Source: an uncultured Lachnospiraceae bacterium (GTDB taxonomy: Bacteria > Bacillota_A > Clostridia > Lachnospirales > Lachnospiraceae). From it: a DNA stretch of 22,017 bases. Positions 8,583-15,748 of this stretch are shown piece by piece. A program made the translations under genes and the position numbers. Below the pieces are notes generated by a model. The model searched no databases, had not been told where the DNA came from, and worked only from the letters and a program-made list of their open reading frames with translations. The stretch covers positions 1 through 22,017 of the forward strand of contig CAJLNC010000047.1 in assembly GCA_905207905.1 (NCBI GenBank), read 5' to 3'. The first letter of the stretch is position 1, and each line of letters starts with the position of its first letter.

Positions 8583-8620
8583 ATAAAGCAGTCGAAAAAA
8601 CGGCTGTTTTATCTCCTTTT
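8583..8620 (+). terminator. Hairpin with T-run reading on the plus strand, with no plus-strand gene
   Basis: Arms 8583-8594 (ATAAAGCAGTCG) and 8601-8612 (CGGCTGTTTTAT) pair fully in plus-strand RNA if two G-U pairs are allowed, with a loop of six A, and are followed by ATCTCC and seven T. In minus-strand RNA the same arms have two mismatches and no T-run follows. It lies between the Nudix gene and the ABC-operon promoter. It may weakly end the Nudix transcript or a plus-strand antisense RNA. Confidence 0.45.
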
Positions 8621-8651
8621 TTTAATCTGCTGCTGCCAAACTGTAATTTTG

Positions 8652-9272
8652 CTAATCCAGCAGAGTTTTCCAGTTCTTTGTATGGTATGCCTGAAAACAC
8701 ATGCGGATCTGCTCCGTATTCACCTTCTCTTCCGCCAGAACCGGCAGTTCGTCAAGCCCGAAGTATCCGCTCTCCACCGTCTCAGGATTGGGTTGAAAAG
8801 CGCCTCCCATTACAGTGCATAAAATAAATATTTTACACACCTTATATGCATACACCGGAAGATTATGCTTCTCCCTGTCCTGGACGGCAATCACCAGATC
8901 CGCCGTCACATCCAGACCAGCCTCCTCCCGCACCTCCTTGATAACATTTTCTTTCACCGACAGATCTACATCCACCCAGCCTCCCGGCAAAGACCAGGTT
9001 CCGCCATTTTCCTTTACCAGTAAAATCTTATCTTCCTGAAAAATAGCTGCGCGGCAATCCAGCTTGGGGGTCTGATACCCCCTCTCGCTGCAAAAAAGAT
9101 TCTGCACAGTCTCCAAAGGGATCTGTGATTGCTCAGCAACCATTTCCGCTGCAATTTCCCGGACTCTCTGATACCGCTGCCGGTCAAAAGGATCCTTTCC
9201 ATAATACAATCCTGCCTGAGCCAGACTCTGAAGCTCCACCGCCCAGGCAAGCCACTTCTCCTGTCTCTCCAT
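8652..9272 (-). CDS. Nudix hydrolase with N-terminal Nudix_N-type domain
   Basis: This is a predicted hydrolase of nucleoside-diphosphate-linked compounds. The 206-residue product starts with a helical region (about 1-60: LAWAVELQSLAQAGLYYGKD, then FDRQRYQRVREIAAEM). That region resembles the N-terminal domain found in a subgroup of Nudix proteins related to ADP-ribose or nucleotide-sugar pyrophosphatases. The Nudix fold follows: DCRAAIFQEDKILLVKE, WSLPGGWVDVDLS and the Nudix helix KEVREEAGL. The helix starts with Lys where the classical box has Arg, while the metal-binding Glu pair EE is kept. The start at 9272 has AGGAG 6 nt upstream. An open frame continues upstream to 9374, but that stretch is low-quality and lacks a ribosome site. 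The gene stands alone, and the substrate cannot be named. Confidence 0.88.
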   Translation of the reverse strand: MERQEKWLAWAVELQSLAQAGLYYGKDPFDRQRYQRVREIAAEMVAEQSQIPLETVQNLFCSERGYQTPKLDCRAAIFQEDKILLVKENGGTWSLPGGWVDVDLSVKENVIKEVREEAGLDVTADLVIAVQDREKHNLPVYAYKVCKIFILCTVMGGAFQPNPETVESGYFGLDELPVLAEEKVNTEQIRMCFQAYHTKNWKTLLD

Positions 9273-9386
9273 CCTCTTCTCCTCTCTGGCCTGTCCGTGT
9301 GCAAAAAGCACCATCCCTCCAGCCATTCGTTTTGCTCTTTTCCGGCAAAGCGCCTGCGTATAGGTGACCCCCACCTTCTGCTGGCT

Positions 9387-10076
9387 TTATTCGATACCGT
9401 ACTTTTGAGCAGCCAGCTGCCGCACCTTAGAAAACGGCTTTACTTCCGGCTGATGCTCCAGGTGGGGGCCGATCTGTTTTTCCATCCACACCATATCGTA
9501 CCAGCGGTTATATTTGTAGCCGCACTGATAAAACTGCCCCACCATCCGGTATCCCAAACGCTCATGAAACCGCACGCTGTCCAGGGAAAGATAAGGATCC
9601 TCCGCCTCCCTGGGCCAGCCAATGCAGGCATTTAGATTCAAAATATTCTGCTCTCCCAGCACCTTCTCCAAAGCCTGGTACAGTTTTCTCCCGATGCCCA
9701 GCTGCTTCTGATCCTCTCTCACATACACCGTAGTCTCCACGGACCAGTCATAGGCAGCCCGCTCTTTAAAAGGCCCTGCGTAGGCATAACCCACAATCTG
9801 TCCCTGCCGCTCCGCAGCCAGATACGGATACTTTTCCAGAATCTTTTCCATCCTTTTTTGATATTCTTCCAGGGAAGGAGTCTTATATTCAAATGTAATG
9901 GCCGTTTTTTCCACATAGGGCCTGTAGATCTCCAGCAGCTCCTTTCCATCCGCCACAGAGGCGATGCGGATTCGGACGGTATCTGCCCCCTCTTCCGGAC
10001 TTCTTTTTCTAATGTCATGTTCTTTCCTGGATTTCTCTTCCTGGTATTCCATCTCTGCCCCGCTTTCTTCTATCAT
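9387..10076 (-). CDS. GNAT N-acetyltransferase, phosphinothricin acetyltransferase-like
   Basis: It is predicted to transfer acetyl from acetyl-CoA to an amine of a small molecule. The 229-residue product has an N-terminal charged extension (about 1-33). The GNAT core follows: RIRIASVADGKELLEIYRPY, TAITFEYKTPSLEEYQKRM, and YPYLAAERQGQIVGYAYA. The pantetheine-binding loop is QLGIGRKLYQALEKVL, and the C-terminal part contains FHERLGYRMVGQF and YDMVWMEK. This arrangement matches the phosphinothricin/methionine-sulfone acetyltransferase-like group common in Bacillota, where the real substrate is usually unknown. A C-terminal extension of about 30 residues follows the core. GGAAG lies 4 nt before the chosen ATG; a second in-frame Met at residue 9 is an alternative start. 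Confidence 0.9.
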   Translation of the reverse strand: MIEESGAEMEYQEEKSRKEHDIRKRSPEEGADTVRIRIASVADGKELLEIYRPYVEKTAITFEYKTPSLEEYQKRMEKILEKYPYLAAERQGQIVGYAYAGPFKERAAYDWSVETTVYVREDQKQLGIGRKLYQALEKVLGEQNILNLNACIGWPREAEDPYLSLDSVRFHERLGYRMVGQFYQCGYKYNRWYDMVWMEKQIGPHLEHQPEVKPFSKVRQLAAQKYGIE

Positions 10077-10096
10077 CTTTCTTCCGGCAATCCTGC

Positions 10097-10156
10097 CTGT
10101 ATTTTATTCTTCTGTATTTTATTCTTCTGTATTTTATTTTTCTGTATTTTACTTTT
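10097..10156. repeat. Four tandem copies of a 15-bp unit
   Basis: The unit CTGTATTTTATTCTT occurs at 10097-10111 and 10112-10126 exactly, at 10127-10141 with one change, and at 10142-10156 with two. It lies just upstream of the acetyltransferase start in the 137-bp gap after the RNA methyltransferase gene. Transcripts of the acetyltransferase gene must start in or before it. Such arrays can vary in copy number by slippage. Confidence 0.85.
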
Positions 10157-10213
10157 TCTTTCTGTCGCATCCCTGTACACAGGGCAGCATGCCTCAGGCC
10201 ATGGGCTTTGCTG

Positions 10214-11038
10214 CTATCTGGAAAATCTCCCCAACTGCCAGAAAGCTACTGCTGATGCGGCAGCCACATTCAGGGAATCCACTCCATGGGACATGGGAAT
10301 CTTCACTGTGTAATCGCAGGCTGCAATGGTCTCCTCCGACAGACCGTTCCCCTCCGTCCCCAATACGATTGCCAGGCGCTCTTCCTTCTGCAGCCCCGGA
10401 TCATCAATGGACACGGTATCTTCCCGAAGCGCCATGGCCGCAGTCCGGAATCCCAGCCGCCTCAGCAGTCCGATACCAGCTCTGTCTTCGCCATCCTCCA
10501 GATACGTCCAGGGCACCTGAAACACGGTTCCCATACTGACGCGAATGGCCCGGCGATAAAGGGGATCGCTGCAGTCTCCGGTCAGCAAAACACCATCCAT
10601 GTTTAAAGCAGCCGCAGAGCGAAAGATTGCTCCCACATTGGTGGGATTCACCACATTCTCCAAAACTGCGATGCGCCTCGCCTCTGTGCACACCGTTTCC
10701 GCCTCCAAAAGCCTGGGACGGCGCATGGCGCAGAGAGCTCCCCTTGTCATGGGAAAACCAGTGAGCTGCCTTAACACAGCCGCCTCAGCCGCATAAACCG
10801 GAACATCCCTGCACCGGGCGATCAGCGCTCTGGCCTCCCCCTCTATCTGTTTCCACTCCGCCAGAAAGGAAATTGGCTGACAGCCTGCATCCAAAGCCCG
10901 TTCAATGACTTTTGGGCTCTCTGCAATAAAGATTCCCATCTGAGGATCCTGGCGATTCAAAAGCTGCACCTCCGTCAGCCTGGCATACACATCCAGCTCT
11001 GGCGCAGAAAAATCTGAAATTGGAACAATATTGGTCAT
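10214..11038 (-). CDS. SPOUT-family RNA methyltransferase (TrmH/SpoU type)
   Basis: It probably 2'-O-methylates a ribose in tRNA or rRNA with S-adenosylmethionine. The product (274 residues from ATG 11038; a GTG at 11041 directly precedes it) has an N-terminal RNA-binding part with FIAESPKVIERALDAG. The knotted SPOUT domain carries the three family motifs. Motif 1 is NPTNVGAIFRSAAALNMDGV with the catalytic Asn and Arg. Motif 2 is AIVLGTEGNGLS, and motif 3 is IPMSHGVDSLNVAAASAVA, which forms the SAM-binding knot. The length and the N-terminal half fit the group that includes 23S rRNA 2'-O-methyltransferases. GGGGAAG lies about 8 nt upstream. The gap to the EamA gene upstream is only 30 bp, so the two may be co-transcribed. 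The target nucleotide is not inferable. Confidence 0.93.
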   Translation of the reverse strand: MTNIVPISDFSAPELDVYARLTEVQLLNRQDPQMGIFIAESPKVIERALDAGCQPISFLAEWKQIEGEARALIARCRDVPVYAAEAAVLRQLTGFPMTRGALCAMRRPRLLEAETVCTEARRIAVLENVVNPTNVGAIFRSAAALNMDGVLLTGDCSDPLYRRAIRVSMGTVFQVPWTYLEDGEDRAGIGLLRRLGFRTAAMALREDTVSIDDPGLQKEERLAIVLGTEGNGLSEETIAACDYTVKIPMSHGVDSLNVAAASAVAFWQLGRFSR

Positions 11039-11068
11039 CACTTTTTCTTCCCCGTCTCACTTTTATTT

Positions 11069-11932
11069 TTACACCATTGCCATTAACAGTGTTCCCACCA
11101 CAATACAGACCAGACCTGCTGCCGATTTTTTTGATAATTTTTCATGAAATACAACCCAGGAAAATAAGATTGTCACTAAGATGCTTAATTTATCTATGGG
11201 AACTACCACACTTGCCGGCCCGTCCTGCAAAGCTCTGTAATAGCAGAGCCAGGAGACTCCTGTTGCCAATCCGGACAGTAAAATAAACGCCAGTTCTCTT
11301 TTCTCAATTTTTTTAATCTGATGATACTTCCCCGTAACACCCACCATCATCCATGCCATGAAAAGAACCACCGTAGTACGGATTGCTGTTCCCAAATTGG
11401 AATCTATTCCTTCCATGCCGATTTTTCCCAAAATTGCAGTCAGGCTGGCAAATACCGCTGAAAAAACTGCGTAGATCAGCCATTCTTTTTGGGTGTTCTG
11501 TTTCTGCTCGGTTACGCGTCTGTCAATCATCAGCATAGTTCCAGCGCCAATCAGAATTACTGCTATCACTTTCTCTGTATTCAGACCTTCACCGAGAAAA
11601 ATCAAAGCCAGTAAAATCGTCAAAACCGTGCTGGATTTATCAATCGGCGTTACTTTATTGATATCGCCTTTCTGCAGTGCATGAAAATAGCAAAGCCAGG
11701 ATGCCCCCGTAGCCAGTCCGGACAATACCAGAAACAAATATGTTTTTCCCTGAATCTGCCAGATTCCGCTTTCGCTTCCGGTAACCAATACCATCAGCCA
11801 CGAAAACACAAACACAACAATCGTTCTGATTGCTGTTGCAACGTCTGAATCCGTTTTCTGAATTCCGCATTTTGCAAGAACAGCCGTAATCCCGGCAAAA
11901 AAGGAAGACGCCACTGCATAAAAAACCCACAT
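11069..11932 (-). CDS. EamA/DMT-family transporter, 10 transmembrane helices
   Basis: This is a predicted inner-membrane exporter of the drug/metabolite transporter superfamily. The 287-residue protein is an obvious internal duplication. Half 1 has TAIRTIVVFVFSWLMV and LSGLATGASWLCYFHALQKG, with VTPIDKSSTVLTILLA. Half 2 has TAIRTTVVLFMAWMMV and LSGLATGVSWLCYYRALQDG, with VVPIDKLSILVTILFS. Each half forms five helices, the classical EamA arrangement. The start at 11932 has AGGAGG 9 nt upstream. The same frame is open to 11983, but that part overlaps a hairpin repeat and is not counted. The substrate is unknown; the family includes amino acid and metabolite exporters. A repeat element lies immediately upstream. 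Confidence 0.92.
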   Translation of the reverse strand: MWVFYAVASSFFAGITAVLAKCGIQKTDSDVATAIRTIVVFVFSWLMVLVTGSESGIWQIQGKTYLFLVLSGLATGASWLCYFHALQKGDINKVTPIDKSSTVLTILLALIFLGEGLNTEKVIAVILIGAGTMLMIDRRVTEQKQNTQKEWLIYAVFSAVFASLTAILGKIGMEGIDSNLGTAIRTTVVLFMAWMMVGVTGKYHQIKKIEKRELAFILLSGLATGVSWLCYYRALQDGPASVVVPIDKLSILVTILFSWVVFHEKLSKKSAAGLVCIVVGTLLMAMV

Positions 11933-11950
11933 TTTTCTTTCCCTCCTACG

Positions 11951-12028
11951 ATCAGGGCTCCAAAAGCCCTGATGAAAAAACAACAGGCAAATTGTACAAA
12001 AGGGCTGCCCTGGTTCCCATGCACCAGG
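11951..12028 (-). repeat. ~77-bp hairpin repeat family, copy A
   Basis: It contains a perfect 9-bp stem ATCAGGGCT/AGCCCTGAT (11951-11959 with 11965-11973, loop CCAAA). A conserved spacer containing CAAATTG follows, then AAAAGGGCTGC, then a second stem CCTGGT/ACCAGG (12009-12014 with 12023-12028). It starts directly at the MATE stop codon and ends at the ribosome site of the EamA gene. A related copy lies at 20902-20978 in the same orientation. On the minus strand TTGTTTTTTC precedes the 9-bp hairpin. Confidence 0.75.
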
Positions 12029-13516
12029 CTACATCTGAGCGTTCCTTTTTCTCCATTGCTGCCAAAAGGTAATATGCAGTACGATTCCTTTTGTCATGCT
12101 GGTGATGGTCAGGGCCCACCAAATCCCATTCAGGCCCAGAGGCGTACGGCTTAAAATCATGGCCAGCGGAATGCGCAGCGCTGTGATAGAAGCGCTGACA
12201 ATGCTGCAAAGTCTGGTGTTTCCAAAACCAGAAATAGCGCCGATCGCCATCAGCTCCACTGCCATAAAGGCTTCACTGAGACCCACAATGATCAGATAAT
12301 CCACAGCCACCTGGATCACTTCCGCCTCATGGAAAAACAGCCGGGAGAGCGGCTCCGGAAACAGCACAAATGCCGCAGTCACTGCCAGTCCTTCCAAAAG
12401 TACTGTGAAAAAAGCCAGACGGTAACCTTTTTTTACCCGCTCCATCTTCCTGGCTCCATAATTTTGTCCCACAAAGGCGTTCATGGCTGCTCCGAATCCT
12501 TCCGCCGTATTCCAACAGACAGACTCGATCTGCCCTCCCACCCTCTGCGTTGCCACCGCGCCTGCTCCAAACACTGCCACCATCCTGGTAAGCACCATGG
12601 AGATCATGCAGTACAGGGAGGTCTGCACCGCCGTGGGAACGCCGATTCGCAAAATCGCTCTGTAGCGGGAACCTTTCACCCGCTGAAAAATGGGAATCTG
12701 CTTTTTCCCATGGCGCAGCAGATGCGCCACCAACACCCCGGTTACCACCATCTGTGCTCCCACGGTTGCCACCGCAGCTCCCACCACCTCAAGCCTTGGA
12801 AAAGGGCCTGCTCCCAGGATCAGCAGAGGATCAAAAATCATATTAATCACCAGGCCGGCCACATTCGCTTTCAGAGGCGTAGCGGAATCTCCCCTGGCGG
12901 TAAAAAGTCCTGTGAGTACATAATTTACATAGGAAAACACGATCAGACCGCAGGTAATCTTCAAATATCCCTTTGCATAAGTTACCGTAACTGCATCCTC
13001 CACCCCGAAAAATCCCACCAGGGGATTGGTGAATATCAGGCAGATACTGCCAAATAACAGACCGAACAGCAATACCATCTGTACTGCTGCTCCGGAATAC
13101 TCTCTTGCCAGATCTTCCCGCTGACGTCCCACCGCCTGGGCCACATTCACCTGTCCTCCCATACGGGCCAGCGCTGCCAGCCCCTGAGAGAGCCAGACAT
13201 ACATTCCTCCCACTCCTACTCCCGCCACTGCCTGAGATCCAAGTACCCCAATCCAAGCCATGTCCGTAATACTGTAGGCAGTGGATAGAAAAGAAGTGGC
13301 CATGATCGGCAAAGCCAATCTTGCCAATACCCGAAGGATGGGACCCTCTGTCAGATTCCCGGATCGTTTCTCCTTTCTTTCCTGTTCTTTCTGTCTTCCG
13401 GTACCTTCCTGTCCCTTCAATTTTTTCTGCACATTCTGTATTTCTGCCTGTCTTTCCTGTGTATTGTGCACGTTCTGAATCCTCTGTTGCTTTTGTTGTT
13501 CTAACTTTTCTTTCAT
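12029..13516 (-). CDS. MATE-family multidrug/metabolite efflux transporter
   Basis: This is a predicted cation-coupled efflux pump with about 12 transmembrane helices. The 495-residue product from ATG 13516 has an unusual N-terminal cytoplasmic extension of about 50 residues rich in Gln, Lys and Glu (for example EKLEQQKQQRIQN). The MATE core then begins at TEGPILRVLARLALPIMATS. Family features include SITDMAWIGVLGSQAVAGVG, GQVNVAQAVGR, LTGLFTARGDSATP and, in the second half, NTAEGFGAAMNAFVGQNYGA. The two pseudo-symmetric halves are both complete. The start is uncertain: ATG 13516 has GAGAG nearby, while ATG 13603 has GGAAGAGAG and would sit 16 bp from the hisIE stop, but it adds an atypical basic stretch. 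It follows hisIE closely and may be read from the his promoter. Substrate unknown. Confidence 0.92.
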   Translation of the reverse strand: MKEKLEQQKQQRIQNVHNTQERQAEIQNVQKKLKGQEGTGRQKEQERKEKRSGNLTEGPILRVLARLALPIMATSFLSTAYSITDMAWIGVLGSQAVAGVGVGGMYVWLSQGLAALARMGGQVNVAQAVGRQREDLAREYSGAAVQMVLLFGLLFGSICLIFTNPLVGFFGVEDAVTVTYAKGYLKITCGLIVFSYVNYVLTGLFTARGDSATPLKANVAGLVINMIFDPLLILGAGPFPRLEVVGAAVATVGAQMVVTGVLVAHLLRHGKKQIPIFQRVKGSRYRAILRIGVPTAVQTSLYCMISMVLTRMVAVFGAGAVATQRVGGQIESVCWNTAEGFGAAMNAFVGQNYGARKMERVKKGYRLAFFTVLLEGLAVTAAFVLFPEPLSRLFFHEAEVIQVAVDYLIIVGLSEAFMAVELMAIGAISGFGNTRLCSIVSASITALRIPLAMILSRTPLGLNGIWWALTITSMTKGIVLHITFWQQWRKRNAQM

Positions 13517-13619
13517 ATCTTCTCTCAACCGGCAGCCCCCCCGCGCCTTACTGCCTGTGTCTTTGCCTATTGGCGGCAGACACCCGGAGCGCCGTCTTAT
13601 CATTTTCTCTCTTCCAGCT

Positions 13620-15074
13620 TTACCGGTCTGCCAGTTCTCTGGCGATCTCTTCCCAGGTAACGCCTTTTTCTGCCATCAGTACCATCACATGGTACAGAAA
13701 ATCCGAAATCTCATATTTGATCTCCTCCGGATTGGGATTCTTGGCTGCAATCACGATTTCCGTGGCCTCCTCCCCTACCTTTTTCAGGATCTTATCGATT
13801 CCCTTGTCAAAAAGGTAATTGGTATAAGACCCTTCCTTTGGATGAGCCTTCCGGTCCTCAATGACCCCGTAAACCTCCTCAAAGACTTTCATGGGATTTC
13901 TCTCCACATAATCTTTTTTCAGCAAAGTCCGGTAAAAACAACTTTTATTTCCTGTATGGCAGGCTGATCCCACCTGAGCCACTTTGGCCAACAGAGTATC
14001 TTTATCACAGTCAATCCGCAGCTCTTTCACATACTGAAAATGACCGGAGGTAAGTCCTTTCACCCAAAGCTCCTGCCTGCTGCGGCTCCAGTAAGTCATG
14101 CGTCCGGTAGCCACGGTAGACTCAAAAGCCTCCTGATTCATATAAGCTACCATCAACACTTCCTCTGTCTTATAATCCTGCACCACCACCGGAAGCAGAC
14201 CGTTATGATCTGGCTGAAACTCCTGCCAGCTCATGGCACTCTCATAGGTGTTTACCTCTGCCCCAGCGACCTTCAGCTGCCTCTTCAGCCCCATCAGATC
14301 CGCCTGAGGCTCCCGGTATGCTTCCTCCGCCAACCCGGAAATTGCTGCCTGCTTTAAGAGGACGCTCCGCTCCTTAAGGGAAAGGGGAGCCTGCCCCATC
14401 AGTACTGCCAGCACCAAAACCTCCGGATCCTGAATCTCTTTCCTGTCAGTTTCCTCCTCCCCTGGCATCTCCCGTCCATCCGGCCTTTGCCCGCCCTCTT
14501 CCGGCTTGATGACTGTCCTGGCGCCAGTTTCCACTGCTGTCTCTTCCGTCTCCAAATTCAGGAGTACCTCCCTGTCGGTTAGAACTACCAGTTCCTCCGT
14601 GTACTCTCCCAGCGCCTGCTGCCAGCCCCGACGCAGAATCCCGCCGTCATTCTTTTTCCCCTTCTCCTGTCCATGGCTGCTTCTCATATCCAGGCACAGA
14701 GAGATCTTATCCTTTCCAAAGCGATGGGATACCTCCTCCAGCATCGCCCGGTTGGATATTTTAGAGAAATTCAAAACCGCCTTCCTGCACCCTGCGTAAA
14801 TCAGCTTTTTTACATCCTCTACTCTTTTGATATTCCCAAGTCCATACATGGGAATATCCACACTCCGGGAAATCTCCTTGATAATCCCTAAAGCCTCCTC
14901 ATGCTCCGTCTCTTTCTGAGACAGATCAAAAATCAAAAGGGCATCCGCCCCCTGATTGCTGTAATATTCTGCCAAAGTCTGCGCATTCCCATCCCCATAA
15001 GGCTGGGGATCATCCAGTCCCCGAACCGCCTGACCCTGCTTCAGATAAATGACTGCTGCTATTTTTTTCTCCAT
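13620..15074 (-). CDS. hisIE: Histidine biosynthesis bifunctional PRA-CH/PRA-PH with an N-terminal degenerate HisF-like domain
   Basis: It catalyses steps 2 and 3 of histidine synthesis: phosphoribosyl-ATP pyrophosphohydrolase (HisE) and phosphoribosyl-AMP cyclohydrolase (HisI). The 484-residue protein is more than twice the usual HisIE length (~200). HisI is at about 286-385, with metal ligands in DCDKDT (355-360) and Cys372, His373 and Cys379 of [10 protein letters not shown]. HisE is at about 400-484, with [14 protein letters not shown] and [13 protein letters not shown]. Residues 1-130 resemble the first half of the HisF/HisA barrel ([38 protein letters not shown]). The catalytic Asp of the first strand is replaced by Tyr10, and the usual GGG phosphate loop reads GLGN; Asp129 is kept. 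Residues 131-285 are poorly conserved, with an acidic insertion. GGGAG lies 5 nt before the ATG. It is fifth in the his operon. Confidence 0.93.
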   Translation of the reverse strand: MEKKIAAVIYLKQGQAVRGLDDPQPYGDGNAQTLAEYYSNQGADALLIFDLSQKETEHEEALGIIKEISRSVDIPMYGLGNIKRVEDVKKLIYAGCRKAVLNFSKISNRAMLEEVSHRFGKDKISLCLDMRSSHGQEKGKKNDGGILRRGWQQALGEYTEELVVLTDREVLLNLETEETAVETGARTVIKPEEGGQRPDGREMPGEEETDRKEIQDPEVLVLAVLMGQAPLSLKERSVLLKQAAISGLAEEAYREPQADLMGLKRQLKVAGAEVNTYESAMSWQEFQPDHNGLLPVVVQDYKTEEVLMVAYMNQEAFESTVATGRMTYWSRSRQELWVKGLTSGHFQYVKELRIDCDKDTLLAKVAQVGSACHTGNKSCFYRTLLKKDYVERNPMKVFEEVYGVIEDRKAHPKEGSYTNYLFDKGIDKILKKVGEEATEIVIAAKNPNPEEIKYEISDFLYHVMVLMAEKGVTWEEIARELADR

Positions 15075-15117
15075 GGCTTCTCCCTGCTCCTATCAAATCC
15101 TGCAAAAATTCTATTCT

Positions 15118-15705
15118 CTACAGTGTTCCCTTCGTAGAAAGCACATCCTGGATCCTTTGGTCATAAGCCACCGCCTGATCCAGAGCTTTTGCAAAGGCCT
15201 TAAACAGCGCCTCCGCCATATGATGCTGATTCCCGGAGGTCAAAATCTTCAGATGCAGATTCATAGCTGCACTGTAAGAGACTGCATAAAAAAATTCCCG
15301 CACCATCTCCGTGTTCATATCCCCCATATTTCCCGGGACGAAAGAGGCCTCATAAGAAAAATAGGGCCGTCCTCCCAGATCCAGAGCACAGAGAGCCAGC
15401 ACCTCATCCATAGGCAAAATCCTATCCCCGTACCGGCAGATGCCTTTTTTATCTCCAACTGCCTGGCGAATGGCTGTTCCCAGCACGATTCCCGTATCCT
15501 CTACCGTGTGATGATCATCCACTCTAAGATCTCCCTCCGCCTTTACGGTAAGATCAAATAGTCCGTGGCGGGCAAATCCCTCCAGCATATGGTCAAAAAA
15601 ACCAATTCCAGTAGAGATATCCGCATTTCCCACGCCATCCAGATTGATTCTCACATAAATTTTGGTCTCCTTCGTATCCCGACAGACCTCTCCTATCCGC
15701 TCCAT
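15118..15705 (-). CDS. hisB: Imidazoleglycerol-phosphate dehydratase
   Basis: It dehydrates imidazoleglycerol phosphate to imidazoleacetol phosphate in the histidine pathway, using Mn. From ATG 15705 the product is 195 residues, the standard length of the monofunctional bacterial enzyme. It begins MERIGEVCRDTKETKI. The duplicated metal-binding motifs are clear: GFFDHMLEGFARHGLFDL and DDHHTVEDTGI in the first half; ALCALDLGGRPYF and GNQHHMAEALFKAFAKAL in the second. The frame is open for another 350 bp upstream, but that part overlaps hisD antiparallel-free in another frame and is not coding. Weak AAAGGA lies about 10 nt upstream. A GC-rich hairpin lies in the 43-bp gap after hisD. Confidence 0.97.
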   Translation of the reverse strand: MERIGEVCRDTKETKIYVRINLDGVGNADISTGIGFFDHMLEGFARHGLFDLTVKAEGDLRVDDHHTVEDTGIVLGTAIRQAVGDKKGICRYGDRILPMDEVLALCALDLGGRPYFSYEASFVPGNMGDMNTEMVREFFYAVSYSAAMNLHLKILTSGNQHHMAEALFKAFAKALDQAVAYDQRIQDVLSTKGTL

Positions 15706-15724
15706 CGTTCTTCCATCCTTTCCC

Positions 15725-15747
15725 GGACTGGGCTGCCGGCCCAGTCC
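15725..15747 (-). other. Intercistronic hairpin between hisD and hisB
   Basis: A perfect 9-bp GC-rich stem, GGACTGGGC/GCCCAGTCC (15725-15733 with 15739-15747, 5-nt loop), starts 1 nt after the hisD stop and ends before the hisB ribosome site. No T-run follows, so it is unlikely to be a complete terminator. It may mark an mRNA processing or stability point, or partly attenuate downstream expression. Confidence 0.7.
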
Positions 15748-15748
15748 C

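Noticed and set aside
9273..9374. Upstream start of the Nudix gene at 9374
   Set aside because: No ribosome site, basic low-similarity sequence, and AGGAG sits correctly before ATG 9272.
10097..10156. CRISPR array
   Set aside because: The 15-bp units are directly adjacent with no spacers, and no cas genes are nearby.
11933..11983. Upstream start of the EamA gene at 11983
   Set aside because: The extra 17 codons run through the hairpin repeat, while ATG 11932 has AGGAGG at ideal spacing and begins the first membrane helix.
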